DNA from: Egicoccus halophilus
GTDB lineage: Bacteria > Actinomycetota > Nitriliruptoria > Nitriliruptorales > Nitriliruptoraceae
DNA length: 64,000 nt
Assembly: GCF_004300825.1 (NCBI RefSeq)
Contig: NZ_CP036250.1
Location: 620,001-684,000 of the forward strand
Reading direction: 5' to 3'
The translations under genes were made by a program, and so were the position numbers. The notes below the pieces were generated by a model. The model made no database searches, was not told the DNA's origin, and saw only the letters and a list, made by a program, of their open reading frames with translations. This document shows positions 29,141-38,075 of this stretch, one piece after another. Positions within the stretch are counted from its first letter, which is position 1; every line of letters starts with the position of its first letter.

Positions 29141-29171
29141 GTGGCGGTGGGCGTCCGGCGCCCACCGCCAC
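29141..29171. terminator. Hairpin between convergent heparinase-like gene and yajQ
   Basis: A perfect 13-bp stem with a TCCGG loop fills most of the 46-base gap between the two convergent stops. Probably a bidirectional terminator. Confidence 0.75.
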
Positions 29172-29176
29172 CCGGC

Positions 29177-29668
29177 TCACTTGTAGTTGGCGAAGCGCAG
29201 CGGGGCGTCGTAGTCCTTCGAGCGGACCATCGCCTGGATCTCCTGCAGGTCGTCGCGCTTCTTGCCCGCGACGCGGACGTGGTCGCCCATGTTGGTCGGG
29301 GTGACCTTGAGCTTGGTCGCCTTGATGTCCTTGACGATGGTCTTGGCCAGGTCCGCCGGCAGCGTGTCGACCAGCGACACGTCGATGCGGCTGCGCCCCC
29401 CGGAGACGTCGCGCGGGTCGGCCACGTCGAGGGCCTTGAGCGAGACCTTGCGCCTGACGATCTTGTCGCGCAGCACCTCGAGGGCGGCCCGGGCGCGGTC
29501 CTCGGACACCGACTCGACGCGGATGCCCTCCTCGCCCGACCACTCGATGACCGTGTCGGTGTCCTTGAAGTCGAACCGGGTCGCCACCTCGCGGGCGGCC
29601 TGGTTGATGGCGTTGTCGACCTCCTGACGGTCGACGCCGGCCTCGATGTCGAAGCTGGACTCGGCCAC
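29177..29668 (-). CDS. yajQ: YajQ-family nucleotide-binding protein
   Basis: Small cytoplasmic protein of 163 residues, normal for the family. It begins MAESSFDIEAGVDRQEVDNA and contains TRFDFKDTDTVIEW, both family hallmarks. Members bind nucleotides, and some bind cyclic di-GMP. The role here cannot be told from sequence. Its upstream region carries TAGGCT on the minus strand (29715-29710), a possible -10. Confidence 0.93.
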   Translation of the reverse strand: MAESSFDIEAGVDRQEVDNAINQAAREVATRFDFKDTDTVIEWSGEEGIRVESVSEDRARAALEVLRDKIVRRKVSLKALDVADPRDVSGGRSRIDVSLVDTLPADLAKTIVKDIKATKLKVTPTNMGDHVRVAGKKRDDLQEIQAMVRSKDYDAPLRFANYK

Positions 29669-29759
29669 GGCGGGCTCCTCGCGGACTCGGGGGCGTGGGC
29701 GGATCGGTCAGCCTACTGCCGCTGCGCCCGGGCGCCAGGGGCGTTGCCCGGGTCCCGCT

Positions 29760-29788
29760 TTGCCCCCGGGGCCCGCTCTGCGTACGCT
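29760..29788 (+). promoter_or_regulatory. Candidate promoter of the tRNA-Tyr/Thr/Met-tuf unit
   Basis: TTGCCC and TACGCT with a 17-base spacer, ending 29 bases before tRNA-Tyr. It would drive the three tRNAs and possibly tuf. Confidence 0.45.
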
Positions 29789-29817
29789 TCGCGCCTGCCC
29801 GGCTCGCCGGGCGCCAC

Positions 29818-29899
29818 GGTGGGATGCCCGAGTGGCCAAAGGGACCTGACTGTAAATCAGGCGGCTATGCCTTCGCAGGTTCAAATCCTGCTCCCACCA
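29818..29899 (+). tRNA. tRNA-Tyr (GTA)
   Basis: 82-base class II tRNA. Acceptor arms GGTGGGA and TCCCACC pair perfectly. The anticodon arm CCTGA-CTGTAAA-TCAGG gives anticodon GTA. A long variable arm and a T arm with TTCAAAT are present. Discriminator A. CCA is not encoded. First of three tRNAs ahead of tuf. Confidence 0.95.
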
Positions 29900-29996
29900 C
29901 CGGCAGGCACAGCAGACCAGCACCATCTCGACGCACGGACGCACGTCGGGTTCGACGCGCCGGATGGTGCTGGCTACGCTGCGCCCCGCCAAGCCC

Positions 29997-30069
29997 GCCC
30001 TGGTAGCTCAGTCGGCAGAGCGCTTCCATGGTAAGGAAGAGGTCCGCGGTTCGATTCCGCGCCAGGGCT
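29997..30069 (+). tRNA. tRNA-Thr (GGT)
   Basis: 73 bases. Acceptor GCCCTGG pairs with CCAGGGC. The anticodon arm CTTCC-ATGGTAA-GGAAG gives anticodon GGT. T loop TTCGATT. Discriminator T. CCA is not encoded. Confidence 0.95.
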
Positions 30070-30143
30070 CTGGGTCCATCCGGACCCGGCATTCGGTGCC
30101 GCATCCACCCGGGTGCGAGTTGCCGGTGGACGCGACGCCATAC

Positions 30144-30215
30144 GGCGGCGTAGCTCAGAGGTAGAGCAAGCGACTCATAATCGCTGTGTCGGTGGTTCGA
30201 GTCCACCCGCCGCTA
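30144..30215 (+). tRNA. tRNA-Met (CAT), elongator type
   Basis: 72 bases. The anticodon arm AGCGA-CTCATAA-TCGCT gives anticodon CAT. Acceptor GGCGGCG pairs with CGCCGCT, with a G-U pair at position 1-72. The initiator's unpaired 1-72 and three G-C pairs in the anticodon stem are absent, so elongator Met is preferred. A lysidine-modified Ile tRNA is less likely. CCA is not encoded. Confidence 0.9.
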
Positions 30216-30371
30216 CGAACCGACCTGGCCCTTCGGAACACGCCCCGGTGGGCAGCCGAGGGGCCATCGTCGTAACCGGCACCGTCAAGCGCACCGCAAC
30301 CGCACCAACAACCACGCCACGCTGCGGGCCGGATCCGCCGGCCGCCGAAGTCCCCACGAGGAGCACCTCCG

Positions 30372-31559
<1,188 letters not shown>

Positions 31560-31567
31560 CTCCTCGC

Positions 31568-31602
31568 GACCGGGTCCCCGCTCGAGCAGCGGGGACCCGG
31601 TC
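31568..31602 (+). terminator. Terminator after tuf copy 1
   Basis: A perfect 15-bp stem (GACCGGGTCCCCGCT and its complement) with a 5-base loop starts 8 bases after the stop. No T-run follows, which is common in high-GC actinobacteria. Confidence 0.8.
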
Positions 31603-31636
31603 GTGTCCTGCGCTCGCCGTCGCGCGCCGGGGGTCG

Positions 31637-31642
31637 TACCCT
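31637..31642 (+). promoter_or_regulatory. Possible -10 element before rpmG
   Basis: TACCCT lies 110 bases before rpmG, downstream of the tuf terminator. The -35 is weak. A promoter is expected here because the terminator separates rpmG from tuf. Confidence 0.3.
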
Positions 31643-31752
31643 GTCGCGCAGCGCGTGTCCGCGCACCTGTTCCCCACCACCATCCCCGTCCTCTGGCGCT
31701 GGCCGAGGCAGGACGCACTCCACGCGGCCGCGACGGGGGAGGAGACACCACC

Positions 31753-31917
31753 ATGCCGAAGAACGACAACCGTCCCAAGGTGACGCTCGCCTGCACCGAG
31801 TGCAAGGAGCGCAACTACATCACCTCCAAGCACCGCGTGAACCAGCGCGAGCGCATCGAACTGCGCAAGTTCTGTTCGCGCTGCCGCACGCACCAGGTGC
31901 ACCGCGAGACCCGCTGA
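31753..31917 (+). CDS. rpmG: 50S ribosomal protein L33
   Basis: 54 residues. A zinc ribbon with CTEC and CSRC pairs marks it as the zinc-binding (C+) form. ATG start with GGAGGAG 9 bases upstream. Position between tuf and hadA matches actinobacterial order (rpmG2 in mycobacteria). Confidence 0.95.
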   Translation: MPKNDNRPKVTLACTECKERNYITSKHRVNQRERIELRKFCSRCRTHQVHRETR

Positions 31918-31938
31918 GTCTCGCCCCTGCTGTTTCGT

Positions 31939-31990
31939 CGACGACCCGCCACGAGGCCTGCGTGCCCGCCCGGCGGGTCGTCGTCGTTTT
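31939..31990 (+). terminator. Terminator after rpmG
   Basis: A perfect 12-bp stem (CGACGACCCGCC and its complement) encloses a 21-base loop and is followed by TCGTTTT, the clearest T-run after a hairpin in this window. Confidence 0.75.
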
Positions 31991-32014
31991 CCGGGTCGGC
32001 GCGTGCGCGCGGCC

Positions 32015-32020
32015 TAGGAT
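32015..32020 (+). promoter_or_regulatory. Probable -10 element of hadAB
   Basis: TAGGAT lies 29 bases before the hadA ATG and after the rpmG terminator. A convincing -35 is not visible. Confidence 0.4.
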
Positions 32021-32049
32021 CGTCGTCGTCGCCGGCTACGAGGGAGTGC

Positions 32050-32571
32050 ATGGCGCTCAACACCGACAAGGCGGGGACCACCTATCCCCCCTACACCTAC
32101 GAGGTGTCGCGGGAGAAGATCCACGAGTACGCGTCGGCGCTCGGCGAGTCCGACCCGCGCTATTTCAGTGCCGGTGACGACTGCGTCGCCCCCCCGACGT
32201 TCGCGGCGGCGTTCACCGTGACCAAGGGTGGGCGTGCGGCCTTCGCCGACCCGGAGCTCGGCGCGCACTGGACGTTGGTGCACGGTTCCCAGAGCTACGC
32301 CTTCGGCGAGCGACCCGTGCGCCCCGGGGACGTGCTCACCTGCACACCGCGGATCGCGGACATCTCGGTCCGCGGACGCAACGAGCTGATGACCATGGAG
32401 GTCGACTGCCGGTTCGCCGACGACGACACCCGCGCGGTGCTCTCGCGCGCGGTCATCGTGTTCCTCGGATCAGCGCCGGCGGCTGACGCCGGCGGCGACG
32501 GCTCGGCGCCGGCGGCTGACGCCGGCGGCGACGGATCAGCGCCGGCGGCCGACGAGGAGGGAGCGGCATGA
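32050..32571 (+). CDS. hadA: (3R)-hydroxyacyl-ACP dehydratase subunit HadA-like
   Basis: Hot-dog-fold protein of 173 residues that in mycobacteria pairs with HadB in FAS-II dehydration. The N-terminal dehydratase pattern is visible (YEVSREKIHEYASALGESDP, then VHGSQSYAFGERPVRPGDVL). The last ~35 residues are an 11-residue tandem repeat, GSAPAADAGGD, added beyond the fold. Placement rpmG-hadA-hadB-tRNA-Trp-secE matches mycobacteria. It overlaps hadB by four bases. The true substrate here is unknown, since mycolic acids are not implied. Confidence 0.85.
   Translation: MALNTDKAGTTYPPYTYEVSREKIHEYASALGESDPRYFSAGDDCVAPPTFAAAFTVTKGGRAAFADPELGAHWTLVHGSQSYAFGERPVRPGDVLTCTPRIADISVRGRNELMTMEVDCRFADDDTRAVLSRAVIVFLGSAPAADAGGDGSAPAADAGGDGSAPAADEEGAA
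32467..32553 (+). repeat. 33-base tandem repeat in the 3' end of hadA
   Basis: Two complete 33-base units and one 21-base partial unit, encoding GSAPAADAGGD. In frame, so copy changes would only lengthen the disordered tail. Confidence 0.85.
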
Positions 32572-32957
32572 ACGTCGAGGTCGGGACCGAGCTCCCGGAG
32601 ATCTCCCAGCGTGCCGAGCTGACCACCTCGGTCGCCTACGCCGCCGCGTCGGGGGACCTCAACCCCCTGCACTACGACCCGGACTTCGCCGCCGGCGTCA
32701 GTCCCACCGGAGGCATGATCGCGCACGGCATGTACGCCATGGGCCTCGCCTCACGGGTGCTGACCGCCTTCGCCGGCGGACCCGAGCGGGTCGCGGAGGT
32801 CAACGTGCGCTTCACGCGCCCCTGGCCGCTGCAGACCACCTCGACCTTCGGTGGCACCGTCACCAACGTCGACGGTGACGTGGCCACCGTGCAACTGTGG
32901 GGTCGCAACGACCGTGGTGAGCAGATCCTCAAGGGCGTCGGCCGCATCCGCGTCTGA
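32568..32957 (+). CDS. hadB: (3R)-hydroxyacyl-ACP dehydratase subunit HadB (MaoC-like)
   Basis: Catalytic hot-dog subunit, 129 residues. SGDLNPLHYDPDFA near residues 29-42 carries the catalytic Asp and His of the MaoC family, and GMIAHGMYAMG follows. ATGA overlap with hadA fits co-translation of a heterodimer. Confidence 0.9.
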   Translation: MNVEVGTELPEISQRAELTTSVAYAAASGDLNPLHYDPDFAAGVSPTGGMIAHGMYAMGLASRVLTAFAGGPERVAEVNVRFTRPWPLQTTSTFGGTVTNVDGDVATVQLWGRNDRGEQILKGVGRIRV

Positions 32958-33056
32958 CGCGGCGCCTCGCCGACGGCGTGGGTGACGCCACCCCGGTCGG
33001 CGCCGCTCGGCTCGGCCCGTCGGTGGCCCCGGCGCGCGCCCCCGCAGCCGGTCCGG

Positions 33057-33086
33057 TTGTCGTCGGGCGGGTCGGCGGGTTACCCT
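33057..33086 (+). promoter_or_regulatory. Candidate promoter of tRNA-Trp-secE-nusG
   Basis: TTGTCG and TACCCT with an 18-base spacer, ending 82 bases before tRNA-Trp, in a 211-base gap after hadB. Confidence 0.5.
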
Positions 33087-33168
33087 CGTCGTGCTGCCTC
33101 CCGGTGAGGCAGCGTTCCCTTGTCGGGGACGGTGCGCTCACGCGTGTCCGTCCCGGACCCGGGAACGG

Positions 33169-33242
33169 ACGGGAGTAGCTCAATTTGGTAGAGCACCGGT
33201 CTCCAAAACCGGCGGTTGGGGGTTCAAGTCCCTCCTCCCGTG
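33169..33242 (+). tRNA. tRNA-Trp (CCA)
   Basis: 74 bases. Acceptor ACGGGAG pairs with CTCCCGT. The anticodon arm CCGGT-CTCCAAA-ACCGG gives anticodon CCA. T loop TTCAAGT. Discriminator G. CCA end is not encoded. The place before secE is conserved in actinobacteria. Confidence 0.96.
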
Positions 33243-33403
33243 CGACGCACTGACGCGATCCGCGACGGTGTGCCGTCCAGGCCACGCTCGCCCCACCAGT
33301 ACGCCCGGTGGGGTGGTGGCCGCCGTAGGACGTGACGGGGCCCAACGTCCCCGTCGACGTCGCGTCCTCCCTCGCCCACCCGTTGCGGGCAGGAGTCCCA
33401 CAC

Positions 33404-33676
33404 ATGAGTCGCGAGTCCAAGCGCAATGCCGACCGTGAGGAACGCCGCACGGCCGGCCAGGTCAGCGCTGCCGACGAGAGCTCGTCCAACGAGCGCACCT
33501 CACCGGGTCAGTTCCTCCGGGAGGTCCGCAGCGAGCTGCGCAAGGTCGCCTGGCCCAACCGCAAGGAGGTCGCCTCCTACACCATGGTGGTGCTGGTCGT
33601 GACCCTGGTCCTCGTCGCCATCGTGTGGGGCATGGACGAGGTGTTCCGTCGCGCCGTCATCAACACCCTGGGCTGA
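33404..33676 (+). CDS. secE: Preprotein translocase subunit SecE
   Basis: Single-span essential subunit of the SecYEG channel, 90 residues. The conserved FLREVRSELRKVAWPNRKEV precedes one membrane helix. The N-terminal ~40 residues are charged. ATG chosen with AGGAG 8 bases upstream. Confidence 0.95.
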   Translation: MSRESKRNADREERRTAGQVSAADESSSNERTSPGQFLREVRSELRKVAWPNRKEVASYTMVVLVVTLVLVAIVWGMDEVFRRAVINTLG

Positions 33677-33685
33677 GAGGTAACC

Positions 33686-34861
33686 GTGCCCGACGAGACC
33701 ACCACTTCCGACTTCGACCTCGAGGGCGAGACCGCCACGAACCGTGAGGAGCTCCCGCCGGTCGAGGCGCCCGACACCCCGCCCGACGCAGAGCTGCGCT
33801 CGGCCGGGCGTGGCGACAACCCGGACAACGTGCCGGCGTCCGGCGAGAGCCTGAGCGTGGCCGACGACCTGCCCGGCATCGCCGAGCCGGTGGCCACGCA
33901 CGCGGACCTGGACACGGTGGCCGAGGCCGTCGTCGCCGTCGACGCCGAGCCCACCGGTGAGGACGCGGCCGAGCTCGAGCAGGTCGGCGCGACCGAGACC
34001 GCTCCGGGGACCACCGAGGACGCGGCCGGAACCGACGAGGACTCCCTCGCCGCCGACGACCTCGACGACCTGCTCGGGATCGCCGTGGGCGACGAGGACG
34101 TCGACGCGGGCGGCGAGCCCCTCGACGCCGTCGACGTGCCCACCGCCGATCCGTCGGACGCTGCCAGCGACGCCCCGGTGGAGGCCACCGGCGAGGCGAC
34201 CGAGGACGAGCAGGCCGCAGCGCCGGTCCGCCGCGGTCGTCCCCGGTCGCTCGAGGACGTGCGCGACAAGAAGGAGCTCGGCCGCCTCCTGGGCGACTGG
34301 TACGTCGTGCACACCTACGCCGGCTACGAGCAGCGCGTCAAGGACAACCTGCACAGCCGCGTCGAGGCGCTCGAGGCCGAGGACCGCATCTACGAGGTGC
34401 ACATCCCGACCGAAGAGGTCACCGAGTACAAGAAGGGCAAGAAGACCACGTCGCAGAAGAAGTTCCTGCCGGGCTACGTGCTCGTGCGCATGGAGATGGA
34501 CGACGAGGTCTGGGGCATCGTCCGGCACACGCCGGCCGTCACCGGGTTCGTCGGGTCCCCCGGGACCCGGCCGGTGCCGCTGCCGTTGCGTGAGGTCGCC
34601 GACACCCTGAAGCTGCCCGACGAGTACGTCGAGGAAGTGGCGGCCGAGGAGGGCGCTGCGCCCGCGCAGCCCGAGAAGGTCGTGGCGGAGATCGACCTCG
34701 AGGTCGGCGAGACCGTCCGGGTCACCGGCGGGCCGTTCGCGGACTTCACCGGCACCATCGCCGAGATCAACCTCGACCAGGCCAAGCTCAAGGTGCTCGT
34801 CAGCGTCTTCGGGCGGGAGACCCCGCTCGAGCTGCCGTTCGACAACGTCGCCAAGCTGTAG
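33686..34861 (+). CDS. nusG: Transcription termination/antitermination protein NusG, long acidic N-terminus
   Basis: Elongation factor linking RNA polymerase to Rho and the ribosome, 391 residues. The NGN domain begins near residue 200 ([17 protein letters not shown]) with [12 protein letters not shown] after it. The KOW domain ends the protein ([17 protein letters not shown]). Residues 1-~198 are a disordered Asp/Glu/Ala-rich extension. Actinobacterial NusG often has an acidic extension, but this is at the long end. GTG start 10 bases after secE with GAGAGG upstream. Confidence 0.95.
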   Translation: MPDETTTSDFDLEGETATNREELPPVEAPDTPPDAELRSAGRGDNPDNVPASGESLSVADDLPGIAEPVATHADLDTVAEAVVAVDAEPTGEDAAELEQVGATETAPGTTEDAAGTDEDSLAADDLDDLLGIAVGDEDVDAGGEPLDAVDVPTADPSDAASDAPVEATGEATEDEQAAAPVRRGRPRSLEDVRDKKELGRLLGDWYVVHTYAGYEQRVKDNLHSRVEALEAEDRIYEVHIPTEEVTEYKKGKKTTSQKKFLPGYVLVRMEMDDEVWGIVRHTPAVTGFVGSPGTRPVPLPLREVADTLKLPDEYVEEVAAEEGAAPAQPEKVVAEIDLEVGETVRVTGGPFADFTGTIAEINLDQAKLKVLVSVFGRETPLELPFDNVAKL

Positions 34862-34893
34862 CCCGCCGCCCGGGCGACGACCCCACCACACGT

Positions 34894-34912
34894 CGCGGCG
34901 CTCTGCGCCGCG
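34894..34912 (+). terminator. Short hairpin between nusG and rplK
   Basis: An 8-bp GC stem with a TCT loop in the 136-base gap. No T-run. It may be an attenuator rather than a full stop. Confidence 0.4.
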
Positions 34913-34997
34913 CGAACCACCACCAGGCACCGCTGCAGGTGCACATCGACGTGGGAGGCCGCACTGCGGCCGCCGGACCACGCGAGGAGACAGACAC

Positions 34998-35423
34998 ATG
35001 GCGAAGAAGGTCGCAGGCTTCATCAAGCTGCAGATCCCGGCCGGCCAGGCCAACCCCGCCCCGCCGGTCGGTCCGGCGCTCGGTCAGCACTCCGTGAACA
35101 TCATGGAGTTCTGCAAGGCGTTCAACGAGCGCACCCAGCCGATGATGGGCGACATCGTCCCGGTGGAGATCACGGTCTACGAGGACCGCTCCTTCACCTT
35201 CATCATGAAGACGCCGCCGGCGGCACAGCTGCTGCTCAAGGCCGCCGGGTTGCAGAGCGGCTCGGGTACGCCCAACACGGTCAAGGTCGGCAAGGTCAGT
35301 CGTGACCAGGTCCGCGAGATCGCGGAGAAGAAGATGCCCGACCTCAACGCGATCGACATCGACGGTGCCGTCAAGATCATCGAGGGCACGGCCCGTTCGA
35401 TGGGCCTCAACGTCGAGGACTGA
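34998..35423 (+). CDS. rplK: 50S ribosomal protein L11
   Basis: 141 residues, usual length. Builds the GTPase-associated centre with 23S rRNA. The N-terminal Pro-rich stretch [17 protein letters not shown] and the C-terminal rRNA-binding domain with GTARSMG are clear. ATG with GAGGAG upstream. Confidence 0.97.
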   Translation: MAKKVAGFIKLQIPAGQANPAPPVGPALGQHSVNIMEFCKAFNERTQPMMGDIVPVEITVYEDRSFTFIMKTPPAAQLLLKAAGLQSGSGTPNTVKVGKVSRDQVREIAEKKMPDLNAIDIDGAVKIIEGTARSMGLNVED

Positions 35424-35430
35424 CACCGCA

Positions 35431-35457
35431 TGCCCCGGCGCCCCGGGCACCGGGGCA
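35431..35457 (+). terminator. Hairpin between rplK and rplA
   Basis: TGCCCCGG and CCGGGGCA pair around an 11-base loop just after the rplK stop. A possible -10 (TACCGT, 35471-35476) follows, so rplA may be partly uncoupled from rplK. Confidence 0.4.
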
Positions 35458-35525
35458 CGGACGACCCTTCTACCGTGGGAGACGGACACGCGTCCGTCGT
35501 CTGACCACGAGGAGCGCACCACCTC

Positions 35526-36248
35526 ATGGCCAAGCGAGGCAAGAAGTACCAGCAGGCGCTGTCGCGCATCGACGTCGAGCGTCTCTACGGTCCCAAGCAG
35601 GGCCTGAAGCTGCTCAAGGAGATCGACTCGTCGAGCTACGACGCGACGGTCGACTGCGCGTTCCGGCTCGGCATCGATCCGCGCAAGGCGGACCAGATGG
35701 TCCGCGGTGCGGTGTCGCTGCCGCACGGCATCGGCAAGTCGGTCCGCGTCGCGGTCGTCGCCGGTGGCGACAAGGCCGCCGAGGCCCGTGACGCCGGAGC
35801 CGACCACGTCGGCGCCGACGAGATCGTCGAGCAGCTCGCCAGCGGGGAACTGATCGACGAGATCGATTCCGTCATCGCGACGCCCGACATGATGGGCAAG
35901 CTCGGTCGCCTCGGGAAGGTGCTGGGTCCGCGTGGCCTGATGCCGAACCCGAAGTCGGGCACGGTCACCATGAACGTCGCCCAGGCCGTGCGCGAGATCA
36001 AGGCCGGCCGGATCGAGTACCGCTCGGACCGCAACGGCAACGTGCACGCCATCCTGGGCAAGGCGTCGTTCACGACCGAGCAGCTGGTGGAGAACTACGC
36101 CGCGCTGCTCGACGAGATCATGCGTCAACGCCCCTCGGCCGCCAAGGGCCGCTATCTGCAGACCGTGGCGGTCTCGACCTCCTCGAGCCCCAGTGTCCCG
36201 CTCGACCCGGCCAAGTCCCGGGACCTGCTCGAGGACGACGAGGCCTGA
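35526..36248 (+). CDS. rplA: 50S ribosomal protein L1
   Basis: L1-stalk protein and translational repressor of its own operon in many bacteria, 240 residues. [15 protein letters not shown] is the family signature. ATG with CGAGGAG upstream. A short Ser/Pro/Asp tail follows the core. Confidence 0.97.
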   Translation: MAKRGKKYQQALSRIDVERLYGPKQGLKLLKEIDSSSYDATVDCAFRLGIDPRKADQMVRGAVSLPHGIGKSVRVAVVAGGDKAAEARDAGADHVGADEIVEQLASGELIDEIDSVIATPDMMGKLGRLGKVLGPRGLMPNPKSGTVTMNVAQAVREIKAGRIEYRSDRNGNVHAILGKASFTTEQLVENYAALLDEIMRQRPSAAKGRYLQTVAVSTSSSPSVPLDPAKSRDLLEDDEA

Positions 36249-36259
36249 CGAACCCCCTT

Positions 36260-36322
36260 CCGGTGCCGACGCGTCCGGGTGACCGCCGCCAGCGGTCGTC
36301 GCCCGGACGCGTCCGGCGCCGG
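36260..36322 (+). terminator. Long hairpin after rplA
   Basis: Imperfect stem of about 24 bp with a single-base bulge (arms 36260-36283 and 36298-36322). It probably terminates or attenuates the rplKA message. No T-run. Confidence 0.6.
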
Positions 36323-36346
36323 ACCGCCGGCACGGCGCACCTGGCG

Positions 36347-36376
36347 TTGGCCAGGTCGCGAGCGAGCCGGTACGCT
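36347..36376 (+). promoter_or_regulatory. Candidate promoter of rplJ-rplL
   Basis: TTGGCC and TACGCT with an 18-base spacer, placed between the rplA hairpin and the rplJ leader hairpin. Leader of roughly 245 bases. Confidence 0.45.
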
Positions 36377-36519
36377 CACTCCCACTTCAAGCCGAAGACC
36401 GCCGGATGCCCCGTTTCGGGCCGAAGGTCACGGCGACGCCAGCAACCACGAGCGTCCCGTGCGTCCCGCGCAGGTGGAAGTCGCGACCCGGAGGCGCCAC
36501 GAGGCGCACCGGCTCCGTC

Positions 36520-36546
36520 TCCCCCTTGCGCGGTGCGCCAGGGGGA
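36520..36546 (+). promoter_or_regulatory. rplJ leader stem-loop
   Basis: TCCCCCT pairs perfectly with AGGGGGA around a GC-rich 13-base loop, 80 bases before rplJ. Candidate part of an L10-L12 autoregulatory site. Confidence 0.35.
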
Positions 36547-36626
36547 TCGTTCGTTTCGCGGGCGTTGGCGTGGCACCTCGGACCTCGACGGCGCCGGTGG
36601 AACCAACCCCCCCGACGGAGGAACCC

Positions 36627-37397
36627 GTGCCCCGTCCCGACAAGGTCGCCGTGGTCGACGAGGTCCGTGAGGGCCTGTCGAACGCTGCAGCGACCCTGCT
36701 GACCCACTACCGCGGCCTGTCCGTGACCGAGCTGGCCCAACTGCGCGCGAAGCTGCGCGAGGCCAACGCGGACATGCGGGTCGCCAAGAACACCCTCGCC
36801 CGTCGTGCTGCGGCCGACGCCGGCATCGAGGGTCTCGAGGAGATGCTGACCGGTCCGACCGGCCTGGTGTTCTGCCAGGAGGACCCGGTGGGTCCGGCCA
36901 AGGCGCTGCGCGACTTCGCCAAGGACCACCCGGAGCTCGTCATCCGTGGTGGCTACCTCGACGGTGCCGTGCTGTCCGAGGCGGACGCGACCAAGCTCGC
37001 CGACCTCGAGAGCCGAGAGGAGCTGCTCGCCAAGCTCGCCGGCCTGATGTACGGCGCGCTGGCGAACACCGCCCGACTGCTGCAGGCGCCGCTGTCCCAG
37101 CAGGCCCGTCTGGTGCAGGCCCTGATCGATGCCGGTGGCTATGCGGGTGCTCCCGCCGACGCCTCCGACACCGAGGAGGCGTCCGCCACCGAGACGGCGC
37201 CCGCCGACGACACGCCGGCCACCGAGGACGCCGAGGCGACCGCGGACGCGCCGAGTGCCGAGACCGCCGACGACGCGCCGGCCACCGAGGACGCCGAGGC
37301 GACCGCGGACGCGCCGAGTGCCGAGACCGCCGACGACGCGCCGGCCACCGAGGACGCCGAGGCGACCGCGGACGCGCCGAGTGACGACGAGGCCTGA
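36627..37397 (+). CDS. rplJ: 50S ribosomal protein L10 with an acidic repeat tail
   Basis: Base of the L7/L12 stalk. The core covers residues 1-~180 ([17 protein letters not shown], then LTHYRGLSV and KNTLARRAA), with the L12-binding helix near its end. L10 usually has about 170-180 residues, but this protein has 256. The extra ~75 residues are Ala/Glu/Asp/Thr-rich and contain a 21-residue unit in almost three copies. GTG start with GGAGG upstream. The tail follows directly after the part that holds L7/L12 dimers. Confidence 0.94.
   Translation: MPRPDKVAVVDEVREGLSNAAATLLTHYRGLSVTELAQLRAKLREANADMRVAKNTLARRAAADAGIEGLEEMLTGPTGLVFCQEDPVGPAKALRDFAKDHPELVIRGGYLDGAVLSEADATKLADLESREELLAKLAGLMYGALANTARLLQAPLSQQARLVQALIDAGGYAGAPADASDTEEASATETAPADDTPATEDAEATADAPSAETADDAPATEDAEATADAPSAETADDAPATEDAEATADAPSDDEA
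37206..37382 (+). repeat. 63-base tandem repeat in the 3' end of rplJ
   Basis: Units at 37206-37268, 37269-37331 and a 51-base partial at 37332-37382. Each encodes [21 protein letters not shown]. The copies are nearly identical at DNA level, which points to recent expansion. Confidence 0.92.
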
Positions 37398-37471
37398 GCC
37401 ACCACGCACCTGACCGGCCCGGCCGGTCGCACGTTCTCCCAGACCAGACCACAGCAAGAGGAACCACCACC

Positions 37472-37858
37472 ATGGCCAAGCTGACCACCGACGAGCTCAT
37501 CGACGCCTTCAAGGAGCTCACGCTCATGGAGCTGAGCGAGCTCGTCAAGAAGTTCGAGGACACCTTCGAGGTCACCGCTGCTGCGCCGGTCGCCGTCGCC
37601 GCCGCCGGTGGCGCCGCCGGTGGCGAGGCTGCGGCCGAGGAGGAGAAGGACTCCTTCGACGTCGTGCTGACCGCCGCGGGCGAGAAGAAGATCCAGGTCA
37701 TCAAGGAGGTCCGCGGCCTCACGAGCCTGGGCCTCAAGGAGGCCAAGGAGCTCGTCGAGGGTGCGCCCAAGGCGATCCTCGAGGGGGTCGACAAGGACAC
37801 CGCGAACGACGCCAAGGACAAGCTCGAGGGCGCCGGCGCCTCGGTCGAGCTCAAGTAG
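37472..37858 (+). CDS. rplL: 50S ribosomal protein L7/L12
   Basis: Stalk protein that recruits translational GTPases, 128 residues. N-terminal dimerisation region ([19 protein letters not shown]), an Ala/Gly hinge near 40-55, and the C-terminal domain with [20 protein letters not shown] are typical. ATG with AGAGGA upstream. Confidence 0.97.
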   Translation: MAKLTTDELIDAFKELTLMELSELVKKFEDTFEVTAAAPVAVAAAGGAAGGEAAAEEEKDSFDVVLTAAGEKKIQVIKEVRGLTSLGLKEAKELVEGAPKAILEGVDKDTANDAKDKLEGAGASVELK

Positions 37859-37870
37859 GCACCACGCCGC

Positions 37871-37904
37871 GGTGTCCGGTGCGCCCCAGCGGCGCACCGA
37901 CACC
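37871..37904 (+). terminator. First hairpin after rplL
   Basis: Arms GGTGTCcGGTGCGCC and GGCGCACCGACACC pair with one bulged C, about 14 bp. It starts 12 bases after the stop and is an attenuator or terminator. Confidence 0.6.
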
Positions 37905-37908
37905 TCGT

Positions 37909-37938
37909 ACCGCCGCTGGGCAAGCCCCGGCGGCGGTG
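37909..37938 (+). terminator. Second hairpin after rplL
   Basis: An 11-12 bp GC stem with a CAAG loop directly after the first hairpin. It is followed by GTTT, a weak T-run. Confidence 0.6.
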
Positions 37939-38045
37939 GCGTTTCGTCGGCGGTACGGGCCGGAAACCTCCGGTCCCGCCGCCGACGGGCCGTCGTCGAA
38001 CGCGCACCGACCCGCGGTGCGTGCGGAACGCGCGCGCGCTCGCGG

Positions 38046-38075
38046 TTGACGGGACGCGTCGTCCGGGCCTACACT
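38046..38075 (+). promoter_or_regulatory. Strong promoter of rpoBC
   Basis: TTGACG and TACACT with an 18-base spacer, a near-consensus housekeeping sigma promoter. Predicted start near 38082, leaving a leader of about 370 bases. Confidence 0.75.

Larger units (their letters stand above)
36249..36626 (+). promoter_or_regulatory. 378-base leader between rplA and rplJ
   Basis: No gene is seen. It holds a large hairpin at 36260-36322, a promoter-like pair at 36347-36376 and a second hairpin at 36520-36546, then GGAGG before the rplJ GTG. In other bacteria the rplJ leader binds L10-L12 to repress translation, so this is the expected site of that control. I could not fit the known kink-turn motif by eye. 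Confidence 0.5.

Noticed and set aside
29818-30215. tRNA cluster as an integration site with flanking att repeats
   Set aside because: No integrase, no partial tRNA copy and no composition break is seen around the three tRNAs.
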